Shown here: in pieces, positions 8,691 through 17,551 of the stretch | Position numbering within the stretch: the first letter of the stretch is position 1 | Layout: each line of letters opens with the position of its first letter | NCBI RefSeq assembly: GCF_001436295.1 | Contig: NZ_AYYY01000007.1 | Span: 27,213 to 91,212, forward strand | Length of the DNA stretch: 64,000 nucleotides | Direction: 5' to 3' | Source: Paucilactobacillus vaccinostercus DSM 20634 | Lineage (GTDB): Bacteria; Bacillota; Bacilli; Lactobacillales; Lactobacillaceae | Made by a program: the position numbers and the translations under genes | The notes under the pieces: model-generated | Told to the model about the DNA's origin: nothing | Databases searched by the model: none | What the model saw: the letters and a program-made list of their open reading frames with translations, nothing else

Positions 8691-8736
8691 AAAAGAGATC
8701 GACACAAACATCTATATGTCTGTATCGATCTCTTTT
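8691..8736. terminator. Bidirectional terminator between relP and the SBP gene
   Basis: Perfect 12-bp arms AAAAGAGATCGA (8691-8702) and TCGATCTCTTTT (8725-8736), with further pairing inside. It has A/T runs on both sides and can stop both convergent transcripts. Confidence 0.88.
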
Positions 8737-8752
8737 GTAACAATTCAATTTT

Positions 8753-9568
8753 TTACTTATTATATTTAACTTGAATTGTTTCTGCTTGGTCAAACATCTT
8801 ATCAAGTTTTCCAGTCTTATCCAAATGGGTAATTACCTTGTTAGTCTTCTTCATCAAAGCCTTATCACCCTTGCGGCCGGCGACACAAATCTGACTTGCT
8901 TGTTTAGGCGTTGTCAGCTTAACCTTTGCAATCGCATATTTTTCTGGATACTTGCGTACGTAGTTATCTGAAATAGCCTTTTCCACGACGACGCCGTCCA
9001 ATTTACCGTTCTGTAATTCGGTAGTCATTCCAGTTACCAAACTTTCAGTCACAACATTGCTATTCTTCAACTGTTTCTTCGCAATTGTTTCTTGTGTGGA
9101 ACTCTGTTGTGCACCCACGGACTTACCCTTTAAATCTGCAATTGTATTGAATTTATTGGCATCCGCTTTCCGAACTAATAACGTGTTACTGGTGTAGTAG
9201 TAAGGTTTCGAGAAAGCAATCGACTTACGCCGCTGTGCGGTAGGTGTCATTCCGGCAATTACCAAATCAACCTTATTATTCTTTAGTTCTGGTAGCAAAT
9301 CAGGGTAGTCAGTATTAACGATTTTCACTTTTACACCCAATTCTTTACCAATTTGTTTTGCAAGCAAAATATCAAACCCAACAATTTGCTTTTTCCCATT
9401 TTGCATGATTGGAAATTCAAATGGTGCGTAGTCAGCGGAGGTTCCCACGACTAAAGTTTTTTTGTCTTGAACCTTTTGAACACTAGTATCCTTTTTATTG
9501 CCACAACCAGCTAACACAATTGTCAGTGCTGCCATAACACTTAATAATACCAAAAAACGCTTTTTCAT
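8753..9568 (-). CDS. Polar amino acid ABC transporter substrate-binding lipoprotein
   Basis: 271-residue family 3 solute-binding protein. A lipobox (IVLAGC, Cys about residue 22) follows a basic hydrophobic signal, so it is predicted to be anchored outside the membrane. VVGTSADYAPFEF, GFDILLAKQIG and DLVIAGMTPTAQRR are typical of polar amino acid binding proteins. GGGGAGAG precedes the ATG. It is 18 bp downstream of the aminotransferase gene and shares its promoter. No permease or ATPase is adjacent, so it must work with components encoded elsewhere. The ligand is unknown. Confidence 0.88.
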   Translation of the reverse strand: MKKRFLVLLSVMAALTIVLAGCGNKKDTSVQKVQDKKTLVVGTSADYAPFEFPIMQNGKKQIVGFDILLAKQIGKELGVKVKIVNTDYPDLLPELKNNKVDLVIAGMTPTAQRRKSIAFSKPYYYTSNTLLVRKADANKFNTIADLKGKSVGAQQSSTQETIAKKQLKNSNVVTESLVTGMTTELQNGKLDGVVVEKAISDNYVRKYPEKYAIAKVKLTTPKQASQICVAGRKGDKALMKKTNKVITHLDKTGKLDKMFDQAETIQVKYNK

Positions 9569-9586
9569 TTTAAAACTCTCCCCATA

Positions 9587-10723
9587 TTATAATGATGCCT
9601 GATTTTCTGAAATGAATGCAGCCACTTCAGCAAGTCCATTTCTTAATTGCGCTGTTTCAAACGCATACCCAATTCGAACCGCGCGTTCAATGTCAAATTC
9701 TGCCCCTGGGACCAGCAATACCCCTTTTTGTTGATATAACTGATCACAAAACGGCTCACTATTCGTTGTGAAATCATAGTGCAACAATGCCGTTGTCCCA
9801 GCCGCTGGTTTAACCCATGAAATATGAGGCTGCGTTTTAACCCACTCTTCTAAAACTACTAAATTTTGACGAATAATCTTGCGATTTCGCTCAATAATGA
9901 TTTCCGCGTGTGATAGTGCGACATTGGCAATCATCTCATTTAAGACACCACTACTAATCGTATCGTAATCACGATGGCTGTGAATCGTGGCCATCACTTC
10001 TGCATCACGCGTTACGATCCAGCCCAACCGTAAACCAGCAAGAGAAAAGACCTTCGACATGCTACTTGTCGCAATACCATGTTCATATAGATCGACGATC
10101 GACGGTGAGTACTGATCATCTTGCGTTAAATGCCGGTACACTTCGTCACACATAACGTATGCATCAACTTTTTGCGCAACCGCAACAATATTCCGTAACA
10201 CTTCTTCTGACATTAAGGCACCGGAAGGATTATTAGGATTATTCAAAATAATTAACTTGGTCTTTGAACTAACTAGCTGACGCAACTCATTAATATCCGG
10301 CAAATAGTTGTGCTCCGCCGTTAATTGTAACAATTTAACGGTGGCCCCCAATGCCTCTGGGATGGATTGCATTTGCTGGTAAGTTGGCGCCACAACCACC
10401 ACCTCATCATCCGGTGCGACAAGAGAATTTAGGACCAAATTATTAGCCCCAATTGCGCCATGCGTCGTCACAATTTGGTCCGGTTTCAGCGCCGTTTGAT
10501 ACAATCGCGCAATGTTTTGCTTCAGTTCAACATTACCAAAAATATCCCCATAGGTAAGCCGTTTATGCAACAATTCATGCATAAATTTCGGTTCATCAAC
10601 ATGCGTCACCATCAATAAATCATGAAGCGATAGTGGTGAGACACAGGTTTCACCCAAATTGAACTGTGCATCATCTTCATAGTCATTCATCCATTGTTCG
10701 ACGCCAAACTCTTTAATTTTCAA
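9587..10723 (-). CDS. PLP-dependent class I/II aminotransferase
   Basis: 378 residues, fold type I. Readable features are NPNNPSGALM (substrate and PLP contacts), CDEVYRHL with the PLP-binding aspartate, and SSMSKVFSLAGLRLGW with the Schiff-base lysine. The start is TTG, eight bases after GGAGG. The gene heads an operon with an amino-acid-type binding protein, which suggests that the imported ligand is transaminated. Substrate not recognisable; aspartate/aromatic-type aminotransferase or C-S lyase-like relatives are possible. Confidence 0.85.
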   Translation of the reverse strand: MKIKEFGVEQWMNDYEDDAQFNLGETCVSPLSLHDLLMVTHVDEPKFMHELLHKRLTYGDIFGNVELKQNIARLYQTALKPDQIVTTHGAIGANNLVLNSLVAPDDEVVVVAPTYQQMQSIPEALGATVKLLQLTAEHNYLPDINELRQLVSSKTKLIILNNPNNPSGALMSEEVLRNIVAVAQKVDAYVMCDEVYRHLTQDDQYSPSIVDLYEHGIATSSMSKVFSLAGLRLGWIVTRDAEVMATIHSHRDYDTISSGVLNEMIANVALSHAEIIIERNRKIIRQNLVVLEEWVKTQPHISWVKPAAGTTALLHYDFTTNSEPFCDQLYQQKGVLLVPGAEFDIERAVRIGYAFETAQLRNGLAEVAAFISENQASL

Positions 10724-10896
10724 TTACGCTACCTCCCCCTGTAATTCTGATAAATCGTACATTGGTACCCTTTTCAATACAAAAGCACCCATACTGTAAC
10801 CCTTATGGCGCTCGTACACGCCGTACCTGCGGTTTACAGTACAGATGCCCAAAGTAATTTCTACCCGGTGATAGAAATACCGATGACGATTAATGT
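10724..10896 (-). promoter_or_regulatory. Structured 5' leader of the aminotransferase operon (candidate riboswitch or attenuator)
   Basis: Leader of about 170 nt. Hairpin A has 7-bp arms ATTTCTA/TAGAAAT (10857-10878). Hairpin B pairs 10834-10848 with 10785-10799 over 15 bp; three of its pairs are G-U only when read as minus-strand RNA, which argues for selection on the transcript. Its loop contains a small GGCG/CGCC hairpin. Hairpin B is followed directly by UUUUGUAUU, so it could act as a terminator about 75 nt before the start codon. It matches no riboswitch class I recognise. It may alternatively be just the terminator of the upstream glucosidase operon. Confidence 0.5.
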
Positions 10897-10902
10897 ACTT
10901 GT

Positions 10903-10931
10903 ATTATATTCACAATATTAAATACTGTCAA
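10903..10931 (-). promoter_or_regulatory. Consensus sigma-A promoter of the aminotransferase operon
   Basis: Minus-strand TTGACA (10926-10931), exactly 17 bp, TATAAT (10903-10908): a perfect consensus match. Transcription should start near 10896, leaving a long leader before the TTG start at 10723. Confidence 0.85.
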
Positions 10932-10963
10932 CATTTTTTGAATATTAATTCATTTACGCTGTA

Positions 10964-12655
10964 TTATTTACCCTGATTAAATAATACAACTGCTTCATAA
11001 GGTCGTAATTCCAATTGTTCTGGCTTCATTGAAATAAATTCTCTTGAGTTAGTTAAAACAAGCTCATAATTACCTGTGTAGTTAATTGTTTCTGTTTCTT
11101 CGCCTAAATTTACAAAGACTACTAGTTCTTGATCATCTGTCAGTCGTTGGTAGCCAACGACGTTATCCGGTGTCTTCAGTTGTTCCAGCTCACCATTCAC
11201 AATAACGTCTTGATAACGCTCATTTTGGCGCATTTGATTGAGTTTGCGATAATAATTAAGCACTGAGTTTTCGTCTTTACTTTCATCCATCACATTGATT
11301 GCTTCACGATCATTGCCCATTGCTAACCATGGTTCATGGTCTGAAAAGCCACCAAACTGGTCACCGGTCCATTGCATTGGTACACGCGCATTATCACGTG
11401 ATTTAAAGTTAACCAAATCTAGCACCTGCTCCGGATCCATCCCCAACTTAAGCCCCATCTTGTAATTATTAACAGAAGATAAGTCATTAAATTGATTGAT
11501 GTTTGTCCGCTTAAAATTTTTGGCACCTAGTTCCTGACCTTGATAGATGAACGGAATCCCCCGCAAAAAGTAGTACATTGTGGCAAGGGCTTTAGCCGCT
11601 AGCGGTGTCTGATACTGTGGATTTTTGATCCACTTTGAAACCGCACGAGACTGGTCATGATTTTCAATTACATTGGCCGTCCAACCATCGGCTGTCTTAA
11701 TTGACCGCTGACTTTCAAACAACAGTTGTTTCAAATCTTTTACTTGCCAATTTGAGCGGCCACGATACCATTCATCCACATTGTTCACTTCGATATTAAA
11801 ATATGAAAAATCGAAGATCATGGAGAAATAGCCGTCAGGTCCGATAAAGTTAGGCATATCTGTCGCTGGGACCCCATATGCTTCACCAACCGTCATGGCA
11901 TTGTATTTATCAAATGTTTTCGCCTTTAATTCAGTTAAGAAAGCGCCAAGTCCAGGACGGTTCTGCCCTTTTTTCACAACATTAGCTAATCCATCTTCAC
12001 CATCTGGTTCAATACTAGCCCAGTCTAGATCCTTTTTAAGATGCGTAATGGCATCAATTCGGAACCCTGAAATTCCTTTTGCCAACCACCAGTTAATCAT
12101 GGTATAAATTTCTTCACGTAATACCGGATTTTCCCAGTTCAGATCGGGTTGCTGTGGTGCAAACGTGTGAAAGTAGTACGTTCCGGGCTCACTTGGAACC
12201 TCTGTCCACGTTGAGCCACCAAAAATGGAACGCCAATTATTTGGCACCTGACCATCGTCAGAATGTTTAAAAATGTAATAATCACGATATTTACTCTGTG
12301 GATCCGCTAATGCTTGTTGGAACCAATCGTGCTGGTCTGAAGTATGGTTGACGACTAGGTCCATAATAATCTTCATTCCACGCTTCTTGGCTTCTGCCAA
12401 TAAGTGATCGAAATCCGCCATTGTGCCGAATTGTGGGTCAATTGCTTGATAATCCGAAATATCATACCCCATATCGACCATCGGGGATTTGTAAACGGGA
12501 GAAACCCAAATAGTGGTTACCCCTAAGTTCTTCAAATAGTCCAGATGCGCTGTGATCCCATTTAAATCACCGATACCATCATTATTCGTATCTTGAAATG
12601 AACGTGGATAAACTTGGTAAACTACCTCGTTTTTCCACCATCGTGTGCTAGCCAT
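10964..12655 (-). CDS. GH13 alpha-glucosidase (oligo-1,6-glucosidase type)
   Basis: 563-residue cytoplasmic glycoside hydrolase. It starts WWKNEVVYQVYPRSFQDTNNDG. DLVVNHTSDQH, GFRIDAI (nucleophile Asp), VGEAYG (acid/base Glu) and ENHDQSR (third Asp) form the GH13 catalytic set. Residues after the nucleophile are AIT, rather than VI of classical isomaltases, so the preference for alpha-1,4 or alpha-1,6 bonds is open. Its ATG overlaps the end of the upstream carrier gene by 8 bp, making a two-gene operon in which the carrier imports an oligosaccharide that this enzyme cleaves. Confidence 0.9.
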   Translation of the reverse strand: MASTRWWKNEVVYQVYPRSFQDTNNDGIGDLNGITAHLDYLKNLGVTTIWVSPVYKSPMVDMGYDISDYQAIDPQFGTMADFDHLLAEAKKRGMKIIMDLVVNHTSDQHDWFQQALADPQSKYRDYYIFKHSDDGQVPNNWRSIFGGSTWTEVPSEPGTYYFHTFAPQQPDLNWENPVLREEIYTMINWWLAKGISGFRIDAITHLKKDLDWASIEPDGEDGLANVVKKGQNRPGLGAFLTELKAKTFDKYNAMTVGEAYGVPATDMPNFIGPDGYFSMIFDFSYFNIEVNNVDEWYRGRSNWQVKDLKQLLFESQRSIKTADGWTANVIENHDQSRAVSKWIKNPQYQTPLAAKALATMYYFLRGIPFIYQGQELGAKNFKRTNINQFNDLSSVNNYKMGLKLGMDPEQVLDLVNFKSRDNARVPMQWTGDQFGGFSDHEPWLAMGNDREAINVMDESKDENSVLNYYRKLNQMRQNERYQDVIVNGELEQLKTPDNVVGYQRLTDDQELVVFVNLGEETETINYTGNYELVLTNSREFISMKPEQLELRPYEAVVLFNQGK

Positions 12656-13994
12656 TAATTTTTTCCTCCTTCTTGTCGTTTACCCAACTTACTGATAGTG
12701 CACCAAACGCCATAATCACGGCTGCCAATATGAACATGTTCAGTTGTGACGATCCCAACAGTGGGAAAAGTGCAAATGAAGCCACCGAGGCAACGATTTG
12801 TGGTAAACAAATTGAACCATTAAATAGACCTAAGTAAGTACCCATATGGGCCCCTGAAAGTGCATTCGTCACCATTGCCAACGGATAGGTGTTAGTTGCT
12901 GCCCAAGCGAAACCAATTAAAACAAATGATAGAATCAGTGGATATTCCGTGTGAATAAAGAAGACGGAAATAAATCCGATCGCTCCTAATAATAGGCTTC
13001 CGGCATAGGCGATCTTCGCCATTTTAGGCGGTAATTTTGCCAACAAATATGACCACGCAACAGCAGCTAATGCTTGAATTGCGGCAAGAATACCGTACCA
13101 GTTACCGGCTGCTTGATAGCCAGCTGAACTGGCATTGGTGGTATGCCAAACATTTTGTGCAATTGCCCCTGCTGAATACGTCCAGAGATATTGAAAAGCC
13201 ATCCAGCAAAAGAACTGAACCAATGAAACTTTCCAAAACGTCTTCGGTGCTTGTTTCAAGAGCGTAAACCAGTTACCGCCCGATTTATTATCGTCTTCAG
13301 AAATTCCATGATACAAAGCATACGTTTGTGGATCGTATTCCTGAACTTTGAAAACACTAAATAAACTTGTAAAGATCAGTAAAGCCGCACCGATGTAAAA
13401 CGACCAAACCACAGAATCTGGAACAACACCTTTTTCAGCGATGTTAGAAACACCAACTGCAGTTAACACAAACGGAAAAATTGCAGCAATCACAGAACCA
13501 GCGTTTGAAAGGAAACTTTGAATACCATAAGCATAATCCTTTTGCTGTTCATTCACCATATCACCAACCATCATCTTAAATGGTTGCATCGCCATATTTG
13601 AAGAAACATCCAAAAATGCCACGGTAATGGCACCGAACAATAGTGCTGCAAAAGAAGCATAACCAAAACCCAAACTACCAGAATTTGGTAATAATAGCAT
13701 AACAATTACGGCCACTAATGCACCGATTAAAAGATAAGGTAGTCTTCTACCGCCAAGTTTTGGTGCCCACGTACGATCAGAATATGTCCCCACGATTGGC
13801 TGCACGAGCAAACCAGCTAACGGTGGTAAAATAAAGAACCATCCTAAATTATTTGGATTCGCACCAATTGTTTGAAAAATACGACTCATTTGAGAACTCT
13901 GCAACGTAAACGCAACTTGAACACCCAAAAAGCCAAAATTCATTAACCAAATTTTACTTGCGGGTAGTGTTGGTAACCCCTTTTTTTCCATCAT
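12648..13994 (-). CDS. MFS disaccharide:proton symporter (SUC/MalT-like)
   Basis: 448 residues with about 12 hydrophobic segments. The first loop has GWFFILPPLAGLLVQPIVGTYSDRTW, matching the sucrose/maltose carrier branch (GXXSDR motif with RRLPY). AAGGGA precedes the ATG by eight bases. First gene of the operon with the GH13 enzyme, under the LacI and cre sites at 14046-14083. Substrate is probably maltose, isomaltose or a related glucoside (inference from the partner enzyme). Confidence 0.85.
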   Translation of the reverse strand: MMEKKGLPTLPASKIWLMNFGFLGVQVAFTLQSSQMSRIFQTIGANPNNLGWFFILPPLAGLLVQPIVGTYSDRTWAPKLGGRRLPYLLIGALVAVIVMLLLPNSGSLGFGYASFAALLFGAITVAFLDVSSNMAMQPFKMMVGDMVNEQQKDYAYGIQSFLSNAGSVIAAIFPFVLTAVGVSNIAEKGVVPDSVVWSFYIGAALLIFTSLFSVFKVQEYDPQTYALYHGISEDDNKSGGNWFTLLKQAPKTFWKVSLVQFFCWMAFQYLWTYSAGAIAQNVWHTTNASSAGYQAAGNWYGILAAIQALAAVAWSYLLAKLPPKMAKIAYAGSLLLGAIGFISVFFIHTEYPLILSFVLIGFAWAATNTYPLAMVTNALSGAHMGTYLGLFNGSICLPQIVASVASFALFPLLGSSQLNMFILAAVIMAFGALSVSWVNDKKEEKING

Positions 13995-14045
13995 AACTCA
14001 CGTCCCTTTCCATTTTACCAAAAGTAAAACCTGTCGACGCCCCTT

Positions 14046-14083
14046 ATTATAGTAAACGCTTCCACACAATGCAACCGGTTGCA
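14046..14083 (-). promoter_or_regulatory. Carrier/glucosidase operon promoter with LacI operator and cre-like site
   Basis: Minus-strand TTGCAT (14069-14074), 17 bp, TATAAT (14046-14051). A perfect 14-bp palindrome TGCAACCGGTTGCA (14070-14083) with the central CG of LacI-family operators covers the -35 box, and a cre-like AGTAAACGCTTCCA (14051-14064, about one mismatch) fills the spacer. So both the local LacI protein and CcpA can be expected to block initiation. Confidence 0.75.
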
Positions 14084-14102
14084 CAAATTTTATAAAAAAA
14101 AG

Positions 14103-14124
14103 ACTCACAACTTAAATTGTGAAT
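14103..14124 (-). terminator. Terminator overlapping the lacI stop codon
   Basis: Minus-strand stem ATTCACAA/TTGTGAGT (one G-U pair) followed by eight T residues. The stop codon of the LacI gene (TAA at 14112-14114) lies in the loop, so the last codons form the hairpin. Confidence 0.8.
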
Positions 14125-15053
14125 CCAACGTAGTTAGCCTTTTTAACCTGTGCAAATTCCCCTTCAAAGAGGAGTTCAGCCGCTTTGCTTCCCATTTCAT
14201 GGGGATGGAGATCAACCGACTTAATATTTTGACTGATCGGTTGAATAAAGATGGAATTGTTAAAACTAATAATTGTTTGTTCAGCATTAAAGTTTAAAAT
14301 TCCATATAGTTTTGCCAATAAATCATCACTGGAAACAATGATAGGTCGGTTCTCGTACCCCAACTGTTTCAGCTGAGACGTCACAGCTGAATTGGTTTCG
14401 TCAAACTCGATTGTTTGCAACTGGCAATTGTGGTCCTGCAAATAAGAAATAATGCCCCGTTGACGGTCCATTTCAAATTTCCATTTACGTTGCGACATGA
14501 TATAAACCGGCGTCTGCTGTTTGTCTTGCAACAGCGTCTGGGCTACTGCCCGACCAACCTGATAATTATCATTGTCAACAAACACAACTTGGTCATTTAA
14601 CGGATTCCCAATGACAACCAAGTTGACATCTTGCCGATCAAATTTACCAATCAAGGGATCATTCGGTAAATTATACAACATGATAAATTTGCGAACCTTC
14701 CCCTGAGCCATCATCATGTCAATTTTTTGTCCCAGTTCATCTGGATTTTGTGCCAAAATAACAGAAATCATATAGTTATATTTAGCGGCCACATAGGATG
14801 CCTGCTTGATAATCTCAATGTAAAATGGATTATTAATGTTCATATAATCTTCCGGGGGAAAAATCACGGCCAGGATATTTGATTCCTGATGATTTAAATT
14901 CATAGCAGCAAAATCCTTTTGGTAGTTTAGCTTAGTCGCCATTTCTTGAATGAGTTTCGTTGTTCGGTCGCTAATTCGCGGATCATTATTCAACGCTCTA
15001 GAAACTGTCGATTCAGAATACCCCGTCTTCTGTGCAATACTTTTAATATTCAA
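14112..15053 (-). CDS. LacI-family repressor of the alpha-glucoside operon
   Basis: 313 residues. N-terminal helix-turn-helix NIKSIAQKTGYSESTVSRALNNDPRIS, then a periplasmic-binding-like sensor domain. The start is TTG, six bases after GGGGGAG. Located directly upstream of the carrier/GH13 operon, whose promoter carries a perfect LacI-type palindrome, so it is very likely its repressor (MalR-like). A TATAAT lies upstream near 15085-15090, but I could not pick a good -35. Confidence 0.88.
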   Translation of the reverse strand: MNIKSIAQKTGYSESTVSRALNNDPRISDRTTKLIQEMATKLNYQKDFAAMNLNHQESNILAVIFPPEDYMNINNPFYIEIIKQASYVAAKYNYMISVILAQNPDELGQKIDMMMAQGKVRKFIMLYNLPNDPLIGKFDRQDVNLVVIGNPLNDQVVFVDNDNYQVGRAVAQTLLQDKQQTPVYIMSQRKWKFEMDRQRGIISYLQDHNCQLQTIEFDETNSAVTSQLKQLGYENRPIIVSSDDLLAKLYGILNFNAEQTIISFNNSIFIQPISQNIKSVDLHPHEMGSKAAELLFEGEFAQVKKANYVGFTI

Positions 15054-15144
15054 CGTCTTCTCCCCCTACATCATCGTCCCGACTATTATATCATTTATCA
15101 AAGCCATAAAACCATGATGATCGCCCTCTCGATAACCAATCCAA

Positions 15145-15184
15145 ATTAAAGAGATCAGAAGAAATTTCTTCCGACCTCTTTAAT
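15145..15184 (-). terminator. Long hairpin after the GH3 gene
   Basis: 40-nt inverted repeat with 20-bp arms beginning ATTAAAGAG. Two positions pair as G-U only on the minus strand, so the hairpin belongs to the leftward beta-glucosidase transcript. The downstream U tract is weak (TTTAATTT), so efficiency is uncertain. Confidence 0.65.
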
Positions 15185-15218
15185 GAACTTATACACCATA
15201 TACTCAAACATGTTAACT

Positions 15219-17447
15219 TTAGCCATTATAACCGTTATTTTGATTTGCCAGTTGTAAAAAGCGACTCACCATTGCCCGATCAATACCAATCATCACACCT
15301 GCTCGGAGTGGCATGTTTTCAAGCAAACGTGCACTATCACTTTCCTGTGTCACCCGCTGGATTACCGCGTCCAATCCTGAATCAATCAGTGCCGATTGCA
15401 ATTCGGGATATTTTTGGAGTTCTCCAACATACGTATTTTCGGTAATTTGAACGTGTGGCTGCCTGATTGGCGTAAATTTAATAACCTGAGACAACACCAA
15501 ATTCCGTGACGAAGTCCCAATCTGAATGGCATAATTTCCTGCATCACACTGCCATCGTCCCTGATCTTGGTTATACCAACTTAGATCACGATCCGTCAGA
15601 ATAGCGGTCACTGTTCGTGTTTCACCTGGTGCCAAATCGACCTTGTCAAAGTTTTTCAACTCTCGAATTGGTTTTTCAACTTCGCTGACCTGGTTGGCAA
15701 CGTAAATTTCAGCAACTGCTTGGCCAGATCGGTCGCCAACATTAGTGACATCAAACTGAACCCTGACACGATTTCCCGTCACTCGAATACGTATGTTTTG
15801 GTAATCAAACTTTGTATAGCTCAAGCCATAGCCAAATGGAAATAGAACATTTTTTTGCTTCACATCGTAATACCGATACCCGACATAAATTCCTTCATGA
15901 TAGCGTTCGTGATCGTGATCCATCCCAAATGTGCCAAAGGTCGGGTTATCCTCCAACTTAAGCGGGAATGTTTCAGCAAGCTTACCAGATGGATTGACGT
16001 CCCCGTATAAAACATCCGCAGTTGCTTCTCCAACGGTCTCTCCGGCAAGATAAGTTTCAAGTACCGCGGAGACTTGATCGATCCACGGCATTTCGACTGC
16101 CGAGCCATTCTGCAGAACCACAACAACCGGCTTACCCATTTGCGACACCGCCTTAATCAACTCAATTTGATTAGTAGGCAGTGTCATTTTTTGTTTATCA
16201 AATCCCTCAGATTCATACGACTCGGGATATCCGGCAAAAATAATAACCTTATCTGCATCTTTAGCCACTTCAAGAGCTTGCTCAATAAGTGCTTCATGAG
16301 TCGTTTCGTCCGCCAACTGATATCCCTGCCCATAAATCGCATTCGATCGTTGACTAATTTCGTCATACGGTATTGAAACTCGGTAAGCATTGACGTGTGA
16401 ACTACCACCACCTTGGAAACGTGGTTTAACAGCTAATTCTCCTAAAACAGCCACAGTTTCATTTTGGTCAATTGGCAATGTCTGATTTTTATTTTTAAGT
16501 AACACCATACTGTTAGCTGCCAATTGACGGGCAAATTGATGTTGCTCTTCCAAATCATAATCCATGGATGATTCAGGTGCTGGCCATTGGTGCACAGTTC
16601 GTAGCACTCGTCGAACTGAATTATCTAGCTGATGTTCATCTAACGTCCCATCATGAACGGCATCAATAATTTCTTGTTCGGACTCAGCTCCTTTTCCCGG
16701 CATCTCTAAATCAAGCCCCGCCTTAATTGCCGCCGTGTGATCTGCAACGGCACCCCAGTCAGACATGACCAGTCCGTCAAAGCCCCACTCCTGTCTCAAA
16801 ACATCCGTCAGTAACCAATGATTCTGCGAATTAAGGGTACCATTCAAAGCATTGTATGAGCACATTAAGGTAGCTGGAGCAGCTTTTTTAACTATTTTTT
16901 CAAAGGCCGCCAAGTAAATCTCTCGCAATGACCGTTCGTCAACATCCGAAGAAGCCGTAAACCGCTGATTTTCACGATTATTCGCAGCAAAATGCTTCAC
17001 ACTAACACCAACATGTTGTGACTGCACACCGTTCACATAGGCGACACCCATCTCACCAGTCAAATAAGGATCTTCCGAAAAATATTCGAAATTTCGACCG
17101 GCCAACGGGCTTCGCTTAATATTAACTCCCGGTCCTAATAACAGACTGATCTGTTCTGCCCGAGCCGCTTGTCCTAAATGTTCACCTAACGCTTCAATCG
17201 AACGACGATCAAATGAACATGCCGTCAGTGCCGAAGCCGGGAAACTAACGGCTTGGACACTATTATTAATGCCTAACGCATCCCCGCTACTCGATTGCTT
17301 GCGGAGTCCTGAAGGGCCATCCGTCATCATCACTTTTTTTATACCATACTTTAAATTTTCATGAGTAAACCAAAAATGATGTCCGCAAACGATTGCCGCC
17401 TTATCTTGTAAGGGAAGTTGGTTCAAAAACGATTGTGTAATTTCCAT
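15219..17447 (-). CDS. GH3 beta-glucosidase
   Basis: 742 residues, no signal peptide, so cytoplasmic. Order: GH3 N-terminal barrel (DGPSGLRKQ, GPGVNIKRSPLAGRNFEYFSEDP, KHFAANNRE), nucleophile aspartate in LVMSDWGA, the GH3 C-terminal alpha/beta domain, then a fibronectin III-like domain (VTNVGDRSGQAVAEIYV). A C-terminal tail of about 80 residues follows. It would hydrolyse beta-glucosides such as plant glycosides or cello-oligosaccharides. A single gene with its own promoter; no beta-glucoside PTS is adjacent. Confidence 0.92.
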   Translation of the reverse strand: MEITQSFLNQLPLQDKAAIVCGHHFWFTHENLKYGIKKVMMTDGPSGLRKQSSSGDALGINNSVQAVSFPASALTACSFDRRSIEALGEHLGQAARAEQISLLLGPGVNIKRSPLAGRNFEYFSEDPYLTGEMGVAYVNGVQSQHVGVSVKHFAANNRENQRFTASSDVDERSLREIYLAAFEKIVKKAAPATLMCSYNALNGTLNSQNHWLLTDVLRQEWGFDGLVMSDWGAVADHTAAIKAGLDLEMPGKGAESEQEIIDAVHDGTLDEHQLDNSVRRVLRTVHQWPAPESSMDYDLEEQHQFARQLAANSMVLLKNKNQTLPIDQNETVAVLGELAVKPRFQGGGSSHVNAYRVSIPYDEISQRSNAIYGQGYQLADETTHEALIEQALEVAKDADKVIIFAGYPESYESEGFDKQKMTLPTNQIELIKAVSQMGKPVVVVLQNGSAVEMPWIDQVSAVLETYLAGETVGEATADVLYGDVNPSGKLAETFPLKLEDNPTFGTFGMDHDHERYHEGIYVGYRYYDVKQKNVLFPFGYGLSYTKFDYQNIRIRVTGNRVRVQFDVTNVGDRSGQAVAEIYVANQVSEVEKPIRELKNFDKVDLAPGETRTVTAILTDRDLSWYNQDQGRWQCDAGNYAIQIGTSSRNLVLSQVIKFTPIRQPHVQITENTYVGELQKYPELQSALIDSGLDAVIQRVTQESDSARLLENMPLRAGVMIGIDRAMVSRFLQLANQNNGYNG

Positions 17448-17474
17448 TGTGAGCCCCCATCTGAATTAAGTTTA

Positions 17475-17522
17475 TGTAAGCGCTATTTTATTTATCATAA
17501 CGCAGTAAACTTGTACCCACAA
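17475..17522 (-). promoter_or_regulatory. GH3 gene promoter with downstream cre-like site
   Basis: Minus-strand TTGTGG (17517-17522), 17 bp, TATGAT (17494-17499). Plus-strand TGTAAGCGCTATTT (17475-17488) is a cre match with two mismatches, placed after the -10 as a CcpA roadblock. Inferred from sequence only. Confidence 0.45.
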
Positions 17523-17551
17523 GATGAAACTCTCATTCTTTGAGAATGACA

